Part shown: positions 8,790 to 17,689 of the stretch, piece by piece
Layout of the letters: every line of letters begins with the position of its first letter
Position numbering within the stretch: the stretch's first letter is position 1
Assembly: GCF_900104445.1 (NCBI RefSeq)
Contig: NZ_FNJI01000006.1
Location: 62,001-126,000 of the forward strand
DNA: 64,000 nucleotides
From: Desulforhopalus singaporensis
Lineage (GTDB): Bacteria; Desulfobacterota; Desulfobulbia; Desulfobulbales; Desulfocapsaceae
Direction: 5' to 3'
Program-made: the position numbers and the translations under genes
Notes under the pieces: generated by a model
Told to the model about the DNA's origin: nothing
Databases searched by the model: none
The model's input: only the letters and a program-made list of their open reading frames with translations

Positions 8790-9746
8790 ATGAACAGGAC
8801 AGGATTGGTATACGACGAGAGGTTTTTACTGCACGATACCGGATTGTATCATCCCGAGTGTGCTGACCGGATCAGGGTGATCTATAAACATCTGGTTGAA
8901 ACCGGGATAATCGAGAAGCTTGTTGTCATTGGCGCCGAGAAGGCAAATCAGCGGTGGATAGAGCAGGTTCACAACATTCACTACATAATGAAATTTGAAG
9001 AATCGTGCATGTACGGTCTGACGGAATTTGACCACCCCGATAACGCCATATGTCGGGATACGTACGAGACTGCATTTTTGGCAGTCGGCGGGGTGCTTAA
9101 GGCGGTTGACCGTATTATGGACGGGACAATCGATAACGCTTTCTGCGCGGTGCGTCCTCCGGGGCATCATGCAGAGCTCGATAAGCCTATGGGCTTCTGT
9201 TATTTCAACAATGTGGCAATAGCTGCTCGTTATGTTCAGCAGGAGTATGGGATAGAGAGGGTTGCCGTCATCGATTTTGACGTGCATCACGGTAATGGGA
9301 CGCAGCACACCTTTGACAGCGACCCGTCGGTCCTCTACTATTCGATCCACGAACATCCTTCGTTTGCCTATCCCGGTACCGGCAGGGAGTTTGAGACAGG
9401 CACCGGGAAAGGCAAAGGTTTTACCGTTAACTCCCCGGTGCTTCCCGGCAGGGGGGATAACGACTATTGCAAGCTGCTGACCCAGGATCTTGTCCCGGCA
9501 ATGAAAAAATTCAACCCGGAATTTATCCTGATTTCAGCAGGGTTTGATGCCCATGAAACGGATCTCATGTCCGGGACGATGCTTACGGCAGACGGCTACG
9601 ATTTTATTTCCAACCTCATGATGAACCTGGCTAACAGATTTACCGACGGCAAAGTGGTGTCGGTGCTTGAGGGGGGGTATAATCTTGAGGTATTGCCGGT
9701 GTTGGTTGAAAATCATATCCGAACCCTGGCCGGACTTCGAAGATAG
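8790..9746 (+). CDS. Histone-deacetylase-family (AcuC/HDAC-like) Zn hydrolase
   Basis: 318 residues, full-length for the arginase/deacetylase fold. Motifs in order: RPPGHHAE (tandem catalytic His), DFDVHHGNGTQ (Zn-binding Asp and His), GYNL-type Tyr loop in EGGYNLEVL, and SAGFDAHETD (Zn-binding Asp). Bacterial members remove acyl groups from protein lysines or small amides; in Bacillus AcuC acts on acetyl-CoA synthetase. A CBS/ACT protein like AcuB follows 60 bp downstream, so the pair resembles acuB-acuC without the acetyltransferase acuA. Substrate is unknown. Confidence 0.92.
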   Translation: MNRTGLVYDERFLLHDTGLYHPECADRIRVIYKHLVETGIIEKLVVIGAEKANQRWIEQVHNIHYIMKFEESCMYGLTEFDHPDNAICRDTYETAFLAVGGVLKAVDRIMDGTIDNAFCAVRPPGHHAELDKPMGFCYFNNVAIAARYVQQEYGIERVAVIDFDVHHGNGTQHTFDSDPSVLYYSIHEHPSFAYPGTGREFETGTGKGKGFTVNSPVLPGRGDNDYCKLLTQDLVPAMKKFNPEFILISAGFDAHETDLMSGTMLTADGYDFISNLMMNLANRFTDGKVVSVLEGGYNLEVLPVLVENHIRTLAGLRR

Positions 9747-9806
9747 ACGGTGTCGCCGATTTTGGTTTTTTATACAACTTATAAAAAGTGAGTCGAGGGA
9801 GGTGCT

Positions 9807-10478
9807 ATGTTTGTAAAGGAAAGGATGGCGACCGGGCTGGTAACGGTCGGGCCGGAAATGAAAATCCTCGAAGCAAGACAGCTGATGATCGAAAAGAATA
9901 TCCGTCACCTGCCGGTGGTCGATGATGCCGGACAGCTTCTCGGCCTTGTTTCTGACAGGGACATGCGTGATGCCATGCCGTCCAGGTTGCTTGAACCCCA
10001 AGACTACAAAAACAGTCTCGAAAAGATCGGCAACAATACGGTATCCGATATCATGACCGTGGATCTCCTGCGCATTTTCCCCTACTACACCATCCAGGAC
10101 ACCCTGTTGCTGATGCAGAAGAAAAAAGTGGGCGCGTTCCCTGTTGTCAATGACGAGGGGACGCTGCAGGGGATCATGTCCACAAGGGATCTGCTGAAGG
10201 CTTTTGTCAATGTTCTCAATATCGACGAACCGGGGAGTCTGCTCTGTATAGTTGTGGAAAACAAACCGGGGCAGATGAAAAAGATCGTGGATGTAATAAC
10301 CGAGGAGAACATTTCCCTTGGCAGCGTACTGGTAGCCAGATACTGGGAGAAGGGTAAGCGTGCAGTTTTCCCGTATCTGCTGACCAATAACGTGATAACT
10401 GTAAAGAAAAGACTTCAGGGGTTGGGGTTTGAAATGATCGACCCTATGCAGTGGTATATTGATCAGCTGCCTTCCTGA
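9807..10478 (+). CDS. AcuB-like protein: two CBS domains plus ACT-like domain
   Basis: 223 residues. The first CBS motif runs from residue 4 (MATGLVTVGPEMKILEARQL, then IRHLPVVDDAGQLLGLVSDRD). The second starts near 75 (VSDIMTVDLLRIFPYYTIQD, KVGAFPVVND, GIMSTRDLL). From about residue 145 follows an ACT-like fold (LLCIVVENKPGQMKKIVDVI). CBS pairs bind adenylates, and the ACT part binds small metabolites, so this is probably a regulatory partner of the upstream deacylase. GGAGG precedes ATG 9807. A paralogue of the same architecture is at 46359. Confidence 0.88.
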   Translation: MFVKERMATGLVTVGPEMKILEARQLMIEKNIRHLPVVDDAGQLLGLVSDRDMRDAMPSRLLEPQDYKNSLEKIGNNTVSDIMTVDLLRIFPYYTIQDTLLLMQKKKVGAFPVVNDEGTLQGIMSTRDLLKAFVNVLNIDEPGSLLCIVVENKPGQMKKIVDVITEENISLGSVLVARYWEKGKRAVFPYLLTNNVITVKKRLQGLGFEMIDPMQWYIDQLPS

Positions 10479-10479
10479 C

Positions 10480-10521
10480 CGGTGTGGGAGGGTAATTTTT
10501 GTAAATTGCCCTCCCGCCCAA
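10480..10521. repeat. Long hairpin between convergent genes (terminator-like, no T tract)
   Basis: GGGAGGGTAATTT (10486-10498) pairs with AAATTGCCCTCCC (10503-10515), 13 bp with one G-T pair and a TTGT loop. ACCGG/CCGGT blocks outside extend it. It separates two convergent genes, but neither side has a run of T, so intrinsic termination is uncertain. Confidence 0.5.
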
Positions 10522-10601
10522 CCGGCAACCGACCGGCCATGTCATGTCAGCCGCTGCACCAGTATCGGTGTCCTGGCTGCTGAATGCACCAGATGTTCGG
10601 G

Positions 10602-11081
10602 CTACTCAGGTTGTTGCTCCCGGGCCAGTTCTTCTGGGCTCATCGTCCAGAATGGCGTTCCGTCTCTGGTGAGTCGAACCTTGAATTCGAAATGTTCTCC
10701 CTGTTTCACCTTTGCCGCTATAAAGACATCCTGGTCGTCTATGACCGCCCAGCTGCCTTTTACTTTTGTTTTTACTCCGGTCTGGATGCCGCTCTGTTTT
10801 GGGGACGCGAACTCCCAGGGGCAAAGGTGTACCAAAATCTCGTCGTCGCCCTCCTTGATAATGAAAGCAGTCCCCGGTGCCATTCCCGGCAGCGGCACTA
10901 TTTTTTTGAATTTTGTTATCGAACCCTTGAGGGAATCACGTTCCTTGTAATCATACATCTGGTTGTATTCGGATTCCCTCTCCCAACCTTTGTAGTTGCT
11001 CTGCTCCGCCGCTTTGATGGCTGGCGGGGTGATCAGCAGGAGAAAAAGCAGCGGCGCAATAAAAAAGTGGATTCTGTTCAT
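10602..11081 (-). CDS. Exported protein of unknown function
   Basis: 159 residues. A signal peptide is clear: charged start, hydrophobic core FFIAPLLFLLLITPPA, cleavage probably after AIKA near residue 25. The mature part is hydrophilic with beta-strand-rich stretches (AFIIKEGDDEILVHLCPWEF, VKGSWAVIDDQDVFIAAKVK) that could form a small OB-like barrel. One Cys is present. No enzyme motif is seen. It lies downstream of rnd, separated by about 85 bp. I do not recognise the family. Confidence 0.75.
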   Translation of the reverse strand: MNRIHFFIAPLLFLLLITPPAIKAAEQSNYKGWERESEYNQMYDYKERDSLKGSITKFKKIVPLPGMAPGTAFIIKEGDDEILVHLCPWEFASPKQSGIQTGVKTKVKGSWAVIDDQDVFIAAKVKQGEHFEFKVRLTRDGTPFWTMSPEELAREQQPE

Positions 11082-11165
11082 TTTTTTCCTATCCGGGTTA
11101 AGGCCTGATCACTTCTTGATCGTTGTTGCATCTCTATCCAGCCACCTCTGTGTGCTGTTGTAATT

Positions 11166-12296
11166 TTACTGATTTTGCCGGAAAAAATCTTCGAGAAAAT
11201 TTTTCCGCCAACCCGCCGTCTGTTTGAGTTGCTTGAACTCGAACGATTTCTTGCCGCGCAAAGTCTTGATCAGACGTTTGAGCTCATTGCTGTTTCCCAG
11301 CAGTGACGGCGCGATGCCCAGCAATTGACATTTTAAATCAATGAGGTTGTTGAGCCTCTCAAGGCTTTCCTTGTCGCTTTTGCTCAGCCGGATCGCCCGC
11401 TTGGGTTGCGGGTAGGTGGAGTTGTCCTGTGCCAGGGTCGTGTCGACTATGGCCGTGACAACCTCGCCGAACTGCTTTACTGCCCTTGCGGATATGGAGG
11501 TTTTCTCTGCAAGTTCCTGAACGGATGTTGGCTTGCTCCTGGCGATTTCGACAAGTAAGGTATCCTTGACGATAAACCCCCGCGGCCTGTTGTTTTTCCG
11601 GGCGACCCCTTCCCGCCAGATTGTCAGGTTCTTGGCAATGGCAAGTTCCTGCGCGTTGAGATTATTGCTGCCGCGCAGTTTACGGTACCGATCGGTGGTG
11701 GATGTCCCGTTGTAGTTCGCCGGATTGTTAAGGTTGTTCAGCTCCTCTTGGAGCCAGGAGCGGATTTTCGGTCCGATTATGCGGTTAAGCAGGACAACCC
11801 TGGTTGCCCGCAGGTAGCGTACATCGTCCAGGGCGTAGCGAATCTGGTTTTCGGTAAGGGGTCTTTTAAGCCAGTTGGTCCTGGTCTCGTCTTTTAGGAT
11901 CGTGATGTCCAGCAGTTCTTTGATCAGCTTGCACAGGGAAAGGGTTGCCGGCAGATTGCAGAAACCTGCTGCAAGCCTTGTGTCGAAGATGTTTTGCGGT
12001 ACAGCACCGGTGGCCTGCTCAAGGATCGCCAGGTCCTGGGGGGCATCGTGGAAAATTTTGATTACCGAGCGATTGGACAGCAGTTCGCCAAGGGGGGTCA
12101 GATCTTTGATGGCGAGAGGGTCTATAATATAGCATTGCTCATCGGAGAGAGCAATCTGGATCAGGCCGAGCTGGGGGTAGTAGGTGCGCTCCCAGACAAA
12201 CTCGGTGTCCATGGCGACGGCATCGACTTTGTGGGCCTGGTCCATTAACAGCTGCAGGTCATTTTTGTCTGTAATTATCGTGTCAGGTCTTTCCAT
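11166..12296 (-). CDS. rnd: Ribonuclease D
   Basis: 376 residues, normal length. A 3'-5' exoribonuclease that trims tRNA and other structured RNA ends. The DEDDy exonuclease domain shows VAMDTEFVWERTYYP (Exo I), KIFHDAPQDLAIL (Exo II) and the Exo III segment RYALDDVRYL with its Tyr-x3-Asp. The HRDC region follows from about residue 210 (LAIAKNLTIWREGVARKNNRPRG, quoted only in part: IWREGVARKNNRPRG). The exported-protein gene lies downstream on the same strand. Confidence 0.94.
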   Translation of the reverse strand: MERPDTIITDKNDLQLLMDQAHKVDAVAMDTEFVWERTYYPQLGLIQIALSDEQCYIIDPLAIKDLTPLGELLSNRSVIKIFHDAPQDLAILEQATGAVPQNIFDTRLAAGFCNLPATLSLCKLIKELLDITILKDETRTNWLKRPLTENQIRYALDDVRYLRATRVVLLNRIIGPKIRSWLQEELNNLNNPANYNGTSTTDRYRKLRGSNNLNAQELAIAKNLTIWREGVARKNNRPRGFIVKDTLLVEIARSKPTSVQELAEKTSISARAVKQFGEVVTAIVDTTLAQDNSTYPQPKRAIRLSKSDKESLERLNNLIDLKCQLLGIAPSLLGNSNELKRLIKTLRGKKSFEFKQLKQTAGWRKNFLEDFFRQNQ

Positions 12297-12680
12297 AAGC
12301 TTGAGGTCGAGTGTTGTTCGTGCTTAAAATAAAGGTAAAATATGATAGCTGTTGTATAGTAACTGCGGCAAGCGCTGCCGGTACTGTTCCTGAATAAGCG
12401 CTGTTTTCTGGACACACTCATTGTGTTCTCGGCGGCAGCATACGTTGTGCAGGTAACAGTACCACAGCGTTGGCAAGACATAAAGCCACATTAATGACAA
12501 GGGTCGTTCTTCTGCTGTTTTATTTCCTGGGCAGGCGTTAAGGCTGGCTGTAACTCGCTGGTGCGGTATCGGTGGCTCCCCGGTTTTCCTGTGCGGAACC
12601 GCTTGGTGCGGCGGGGTGTGCCTTATGTCGGATAACTGGCAACAGTAGGGTCTTTTTTGTTACGGTAAGGGGCATGAATT
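12297..12680. other. Gap upstream of rnd and the permease genes
   Basis: 384 bp between divergent genes. It holds the nested inverted repeat described separately (12367-12474). Nothing else beyond the leader of the permease genes is recognisable. Confidence 0.5.
12367..12474. repeat. 108-bp nested inverted repeat (hairpin element or structured RNA candidate)
   Basis: Outer arms 12367-12392 and 12450-12474 match as inverted copies with one gap; the core GGTACTGTT/AACAGTACC is perfect and CGCTG and CCTG flank it. An inner stem GACACA/TGTGTT closes on a CTCAT loop (12411-12426), with GCTG/CAGC between. The layout resembles a REP/MITE-like palindrome or a folded RNA; no coding sense is evident. 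Confidence 0.5.
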
Positions 12681-13733
12681 ATGGGTTTTTATCTGCTGAA
12701 GAGAATTTTACTGATGGTCCCCACGTTGTTTGGGGTGATGCTGATCACTTTCTGTATCACGCAGTTTGTTCCAGGCGGACCTGTTGAGAAGATGATCTCG
12801 CAATTGCAGGGAGTGGGCCGGGCGGGGGCCGAGGTCGCATCCGGGCCGACGCTTTATCAGGGAGGATCGGGCCTTGACCGGGAAAAAATAGAGCAGTTAA
12901 AAAAACTATACGGGTTTGACCAGCCTCCGGTTGTGCGGTTTGTGCAGATGATGAAGAAATATCTCATCTTTGATTTCGGCAGCTCGTACTATTATCATCG
13001 GAGTGTCGTCGATCTGGTGATCAGTAAAATGCCGGTTTCGATGTCGCTGGGGCTGTGGAGTTTTGTCGTGGTGTATGGCGTATGCATTCCCCTGGGAATC
13101 AAGAAGGCGATACGGCACGGATCAAGGTTTGATCTGGTGAGCTCCACGGTAATTCTGATCGGCTACGCCATCCCCGGATTTGTTCTTGGGGTGTTGTTGA
13201 TAGTTCTTTTCGGCGGAGGCAGCTTCTGGTCGGTTTTTCCGTTGCGGGGCCTCGTTTCGGAAAACTGGTCCGAGCTGTCCGTTACGATGAAGGTCCTCGA
13301 CTATTTGTGGCACATGGTGATGCCGATTACCGCGTCTGCGGTGGGGAGCCTCGCGGTGATGACCATGTTGACCAAGAATTCGTTTCTTGAGGAAATCAGA
13401 AAGCAATACGTGATAACCGCACGAGCGAAGGGTCTTGGGGAGGGGAAGGTGCTGTACAAGCATGTCTTCAGAAACGGGATTATTCCGATTATCACCGGGT
13501 TTCCCGGGTATTTTATCGCATCTTTTTTCACCGGCAGCCTGCTGATAGAGACTATCTTTTCACTTGACGGTATGGGACTGCTGGCCTATCGGTCGGTCCT
13601 TGACCGCGACTATCCGGTGGTTTTGGGTACGCTCTATTTTTTTACTATAATAGGATTGATTTCACGGCTGCTCTCGGATCTCAGCTATGTCGTCGTCGAT
13701 CCTCGCATAAGCTTTGAGGCAATCGATGAATAG
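12681..13733 (+). CDS. Peptide ABC transporter permease, YejB/DppB-like
   Basis: 350 residues with the standard N-terminus YLLKRILLMVPTLFGVMLIT, the periplasmic insert of the YejB group (GPVEKMISQLQG) and the permease EAA-type loop KQYVITARAKGLGEGKVLYKH. Five or six membrane helices are visible. It would form the inner-membrane channel with the next gene. The usual binding protein (YejA) and ATPases are not in the neighbourhood, so they must come from another locus. Confidence 0.9.
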   Translation: MGFYLLKRILLMVPTLFGVMLITFCITQFVPGGPVEKMISQLQGVGRAGAEVASGPTLYQGGSGLDREKIEQLKKLYGFDQPPVVRFVQMMKKYLIFDFGSSYYYHRSVVDLVISKMPVSMSLGLWSFVVVYGVCIPLGIKKAIRHGSRFDLVSSTVILIGYAIPGFVLGVLLIVLFGGGSFWSVFPLRGLVSENWSELSVTMKVLDYLWHMVMPITASAVGSLAVMTMLTKNSFLEEIRKQYVITARAKGLGEGKVLYKHVFRNGIIPIITGFPGYFIASFFTGSLLIETIFSLDGMGLLAYRSVLDRDYPVVLGTLYFFTIIGLISRLLSDLSYVVVDPRISFEAIDE

Positions 13734-14784
13734 GGTGGTCGAAAAACAGCATGAACCTCGGGGTGCAGGCAGAGGGCCCCGTTTCCGAAGCTGGCAGCGA
13801 TTCAAGCGCAACAAGCGCGGGCTGTACAGCCTTGTTATTTTTTTCTGCCTGTTTGGCGTAAGTATGTTTGCTGAGTTTATAAGCAACGACAAACCCCTTG
13901 TTGTCCACTACGACCAGCACTATTATGTCCCTCTCTTCAGGTTTTATCCGGAGACCACCTTTGGTGGGGATTTTGCAACAGAGACCGATTATCGGGATCC
14001 TTATATCCTTGAAAAATTGGAGCAAGGGGACAACTACGTGATCTTTCCCCCAAACAGACACAGCTATAACTCCATCAACCTGGAAATAGATGGTCCGTTG
14101 CCGTCGCCGCCGACCGGCGATAATTTTCTGGGAACCGACGACAGGGGCCGGGATGTGCTTGCCCGGATCATCTACGGATTTCGCCTCAGCGTGCTGTTCG
14201 GGCTGGCACTGACATTTACCGGAACCCTGATCGGTGTGGTCGCCGGCGCCATCCAGGGGTACTTCGGGGGCAAAATCGACCTGGTGCTTCAGAGGTTTAT
14301 TGAGATCTGGGGAGCGATGCCGGAACTTTACCTGCTGATAATTTTTGCGTCGATATTCAAGCCCGGTTTCCTGCTGCTGCTCGTGCTGTTGTCTCTTTTT
14401 TCCTGGATGGGGTTGTCCGATTATGTGCGGGCCGAGTTTTTAAAGAGCAGAAATCTCGATTATGTTAAAGCGGCCCGTGCGCTTGGGGTCGGCAATATTA
14501 CGATAATGGTCAACCATATTCTGCCCAACGGGCTTACCCCTGTGGTAACCTTTCTGCCTTTTCGCGTTTCCGCCTCGATCCTGGCTCTTACCAGTCTTGA
14601 CTTCTTGGGGCTGGGGGTACCTCCGTCAACGCCAAGTCTAGGTGAGCTGCTCGCTCAGGGAAAATCGAACATCGAGGCGTGGTGGCTCTCGCTGTCGGCG
14701 TTCGGGGTGCTGGTCGGAATGCTTGTTTTACTGATTTTCATAGGAGAAGCGTTGCGCGAGACCTTTGACCCGAGAAAGGGATGA
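13726..14784 (+). CDS. Peptide ABC transporter permease, YejE/DppC-like
   Basis: 352 residues. N-terminal KRNKRGLYSLVIFFCLF helix, then the long periplasmic segment typical of YejE (NDKPLVVHYDQHYYVPLFRF, TDDRGRDVLARIIYG) and an EAA loop (LDYVKAARALGVGNITIMVN). Its ATG at 13726 overlaps the end of the upstream permease by 8 bp and has GAGG seven bases before it, indicating translational coupling. An earlier TTG at 13714 is possible but less likely. Pairs with the upstream permease to form a heterodimer. Confidence 0.9.
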   Translation: MNRVVEKQHEPRGAGRGPRFRSWQRFKRNKRGLYSLVIFFCLFGVSMFAEFISNDKPLVVHYDQHYYVPLFRFYPETTFGGDFATETDYRDPYILEKLEQGDNYVIFPPNRHSYNSINLEIDGPLPSPPTGDNFLGTDDRGRDVLARIIYGFRLSVLFGLALTFTGTLIGVVAGAIQGYFGGKIDLVLQRFIEIWGAMPELYLLIIFASIFKPGFLLLLVLLSLFSWMGLSDYVRAEFLKSRNLDYVKAARALGVGNITIMVNHILPNGLTPVVTFLPFRVSASILALTSLDFLGLGVPPSTPSLGELLAQGKSNIEAWWLSLSAFGVLVGMLVLLIFIGEALRETFDPRKG

Positions 14785-14867
14785 TCTGTGTGTTTGTTAT
14801 GAATGGTCTGGGGTGCAGGTGGTCTTGTTTTGATTATCTTGCTGTAACCATAAAGGATTTCCTACCA

Positions 14868-14896
14868 TTGACATCTCGACCGGTTGGATATATTCT
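14868..14896 (+). promoter_or_regulatory. Predicted promoter of the mla operon
   Basis: TTGACA (14868-14873), 17-bp spacer, TATTCT (14891-14896). It lies about 88 bp before the mlaE start. Confidence 0.5.
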
Positions 14897-14983
14897 ACCC
14901 TGACGGCCTGAATGTTCGCATGTCGCGCCGGTTAAACCGAAAGATCGGTTCCGACCGTTCTGAAATCACTTAAGATAAGAAAT

Positions 14984-15775
14984 ATGATAACTGATTTTCT
15001 TGCAAAGTTGGGTAACACCGGGCTGTACGTTCTCACTGATCTGGGACGGATGACCCTGTTTCTGCTGCAGGCCCTGATGGGGATCTTTCGCCGTCCGTTC
15101 AGGTTCCGGGAACTGCTCCGGCAGTTAAGGTTTATTGGGGTCGGATCTCTTGCGGTGATTTTTTTTACGGCGATTTCGACCGGTATGGTGCTCGGGCTTC
15201 AGGGGTACTATTCGTTGAATAAATTCGGCGCTGAGGGCATGCTGGGGTCTGCGGTGTCGTTGACCCTTATTATGGAGCTCGGGCCGGTGTTGACAGCGTT
15301 GATGGTTGCCGGAAGGGCGGGGTCGGCGATGTGTGCAGAGTTGGGCATTATGCGAATATCAGAGCAGATAGACGCGCTGGACTGCATGGCTGTTGACCCG
15401 TTTCGTTATCTGATCTCCCCTAAATTCATGGCGACGATAATTTCCATTCCATTGCTTACTGCACTGTTTGATGTGATCGGCATAGCCGGAGGCTACGTTG
15501 CGGGGGTAGGGCTGATGGATGTGAGTCCGGGAAGCTATATAGACGGAATGAAAACCAGTGTTACCAATCATGACATCTGGCTCGGTACGGTCAAGTCCTG
15601 TTTTTTTGCCCTGTTAGTGGTCTGGATCAGCTGCGGAAGGGGCTATTTCGTACAACAGATAAGAGGGGCCGGATTTGGCGCTGAAAGTGTGAGCCGGGTT
15701 ACCACTCAGGCGGTGGTGCTCTCTTCCATTTCGGTACTTGTTTTTGACTATCTTCTTACCGCGGTGCTTCTCTGA
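14984..15775 (+). CDS. mlaE: MlaE-family lipid-transport permease
   Basis: 263 residues. Inner-membrane permease of the Mla/MCE phospholipid-trafficking ABC system. The family signature is clear: FTAISTGMVLGLQGYYSLNKFGAE, quoted as GMVLGLQGYYSLNKFGAE, then LGPVLTALMVAGRAGSAMCAELG and RISEQIDALDCMAVDPFRYL. The stop codon overlaps the ATPase start (TGATG). Part of a compact mlaE-mlaF-mlaD-mlaC operon. Confidence 0.95.
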   Translation: MITDFLAKLGNTGLYVLTDLGRMTLFLLQALMGIFRRPFRFRELLRQLRFIGVGSLAVIFFTAISTGMVLGLQGYYSLNKFGAEGMLGSAVSLTLIMELGPVLTALMVAGRAGSAMCAELGIMRISEQIDALDCMAVDPFRYLISPKFMATIISIPLLTALFDVIGIAGGYVAGVGLMDVSPGSYIDGMKTSVTNHDIWLGTVKSCFFALLVVWISCGRGYFVQQIRGAGFGAESVSRVTTQAVVLSSISVLVFDYLLTAVLL

Positions 15776-16560
15776 TGACGACGGCTGCAATAGAATTTAA
15801 AAACGTGCATAAAAGTTTTTCCAGAAAAGACGGGACGGTGCAGCGTGTTCTTGACGGTGTCGATTTTGCCATCCCCACGGGCAAGACCACGGTTATTGCC
15901 GGGGGAAGCGGTCAGGGTAAGTCTGTTACCCTGAAAATTATTCTTCGCCTGATGTCCGTTGATTCCGGAGAGGTTTTTGTACATGGCAGGGAGATCGGAG
16001 GGTTGCGCGGCCGGTCGCTTGAGATGCTGCGGACCCAATTCGGGGTCCTGTTCCAGGGGTCAGCGCTGTTTGATTCCCTGACGGTATTTGAAAATGTTGC
16101 ATTGCCTCTGCGGGAAAGGACGAAGAAAAGCGAAGATGAAATCTATGAACAAGTGAACAACAGCCTTGCCCAGTTTGAGCTGGAGGGCCATGAAGCAAAG
16201 TACCCGGCCCAATTGAGCGGGGGGATGAAGAAGAGGGTTGGTCTTGCAAGAGCGATGCAGCTGCATCCTTCCATTATGCTTTTTGATGAGCCGACAACGG
16301 GACTTGACCCGGTCATGACCCGGGAAATTTACCATCTTTTTGCCGATACACAGGCGGAGTTTGGCTTTACGTCCGTTATTGTAAGTCATGATATTCCGAA
16401 AGTATTCAACCTCGCCGATCAGGTGATTATACTAAACAGAGGAGTTATGGATGTATTTGACAGCCCTGAAGAAATTCAGTGGTCGGAAAAACCCCATGTA
16501 CAGGAGTTTGTGGAAATGACGATGGGGAAAATCTATCAGAGTCAGCTGGAGGAAAAATGA
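15775..16560 (+). CDS. mlaF: MlaF-family lipid-transport ATPase
   Basis: 261 residues. ABC ATPase with Walker A GGSGQGKSVT, Q-loop FQGSALFDSLTVFENVALPL (characteristic of MlaF), signature LSGGMKKRVGLARA, Walker B IMLFDEPTTGLDP and the switch His in VIVSHD. It powers the MlaE permease. The start ATG overlaps the mlaE stop, and its own stop overlaps the mlaD start. Confidence 0.96.
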   Translation: MTTAAIEFKNVHKSFSRKDGTVQRVLDGVDFAIPTGKTTVIAGGSGQGKSVTLKIILRLMSVDSGEVFVHGREIGGLRGRSLEMLRTQFGVLFQGSALFDSLTVFENVALPLRERTKKSEDEIYEQVNNSLAQFELEGHEAKYPAQLSGGMKKRVGLARAMQLHPSIMLFDEPTTGLDPVMTREIYHLFADTQAEFGFTSVIVSHDIPKVFNLADQVIILNRGVMDVFDSPEEIQWSEKPHVQEFVEMTMGKIYQSQLEEK

Positions 16561-17006
16561 CAAAAAAAACTCTGGAGATGTCGGTGGGGGTGTTCATGCT
16601 TCTCGGGTTTGCCGCATTTGTTTATCTTGCGCTGCAGCTGGGAGAGGTGCCGTTTCTGAAAAATAACGACAGTTACATTATCCGTGCGGAGTTTGACAAT
16701 GTCGCCGGGGTTAAAAAAGGTGCTTCGGTGCAGGTGGCGGGCGTTGTTGTCGGGGATGTGGCGGATGTGCGGCTTGGTGACCGGGAGGTTGCCATTCTGG
16801 CGCTACGGCTGGAAAACGGTGTCAAGGTGCCGACGGATTCGATCGCTTCGGTGAAGTCCCAGGGGATTATCGGCGATAAGTATATCCAGCTGAGTCTGGG
16901 AGGGGACGAGGAAAACATCGATCCCGGCGGAGTGATAGTGGAGACCGAGTCGTCGCTGGATATTGAATCGCTGATCTCCAAATTCGCTTTTGGCAGCGCT
17001 CAGTAA
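16557..17006 (+). CDS. mlaD: MlaD-family MCE-domain substrate protein
   Basis: 149 residues. An N-terminal membrane anchor (VGVFMLLGFAAFVYLALQLG) and one MCE domain (about residues 35-120: RAEFDNVAGVKKGASVQVAG, VKSQGIIGDKYIQL). It forms the periplasmic lipid channel on the MlaFE complex. The start at 16557 overlaps the mlaF stop (ATGA) and has GGAGG upstream. An alternative start inside mlaF would add 26 residues and is rejected. Confidence 0.94.
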   Translation: MTKKTLEMSVGVFMLLGFAAFVYLALQLGEVPFLKNNDSYIIRAEFDNVAGVKKGASVQVAGVVVGDVADVRLGDREVAILALRLENGVKVPTDSIASVKSQGIIGDKYIQLSLGGDEENIDPGGVIVETESSLDIESLISKFAFGSAQ

Positions 17007-17067
17007 CAACATCTGGCGCGCCGGTATTGCCGGTGGGTGCAGTTTAATTTTTACTAATAAATGAGAG

Positions 17068-17688
17068 ATGAAAAAGCTATTCAGAGCTGTTGTGTTCGGA
17101 TTATTCCTGGTCGGCTGTGTGCTTGTAGGCGGTGGGTCTGCCTATTCCAGCGGACCGACCAACGATCTCAAACCGGTGCTTGACGACCTGATGCAGGTCC
17201 TGGCCGACAAAGATCTCAAGGGGGTTGCCAATACCGCCAAGCGGCGCACCAAGATCATGTCTGAGATAAAGCGGGGATTTGATTTTACCGAAATGTCAAA
17301 ACGGGTTCTGGGACAGACCTGGCGGGATATCTCAAGTGAGGAGCGGGTCCATTTCACCGCGTTGATGACCAAGCTCCTGGAAAATGTCTACGTAGGAAAG
17401 CTGGAAGGGTATTCAGGACAGAAAGTGGAGTTCTCCGGTGAAATGATAAAAGGGAAAAGGGCGCAGGTGTCGACCATGCTCGTCGATCATGATATGCAGA
17501 TACCGATCCATTATATCATGCAGCTCGATGGTGCGAAATGGATGGTCTATGATATAAATATCGAGGGGGTAAGTCTGGTCCGGAATTACCGGGAGCAGTT
17601 CAAGTCCATACTGAGAACCGAAAAATTCACCGGCCTGGTGAAAATAATTGAAGAAAAGAACAGATCTTTTCTTGAGACGGGTCAGTGA
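17068..17688 (+). CDS. mlaC: MlaC-family periplasmic lipid-binding protein
   Basis: 206 residues. Signal peptide at the N-terminus (core VVFGLFLVGCVLVGGGSA). The mature part shows the MlaC/Ttg2 family layout: RRTKIMSEIKRGFDFTEMSK, LGQTWRDISSEERVHFTALM, VDHDMQIPIHYIMQLDGAKW and NIEGVSLVRNYREQF. It shuttles phospholipid between the membranes. The operon has no MlaB-type STAS gene. Confidence 0.94.
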   Translation: MKKLFRAVVFGLFLVGCVLVGGGSAYSSGPTNDLKPVLDDLMQVLADKDLKGVANTAKRRTKIMSEIKRGFDFTEMSKRVLGQTWRDISSEERVHFTALMTKLLENVYVGKLEGYSGQKVEFSGEMIKGKRAQVSTMLVDHDMQIPIHYIMQLDGAKWMVYDINIEGVSLVRNYREQFKSILRTEKFTGLVKIIEEKNRSFLETGQ

Positions 17689-17689
17689 A

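Noticed and set aside
12275-12481. Minus-strand ORF of 68 codons over the nested inverted repeat
   Set aside because: Its sequence is accounted for by the inverted repeat and has no coding features; it overlaps the rnd start.
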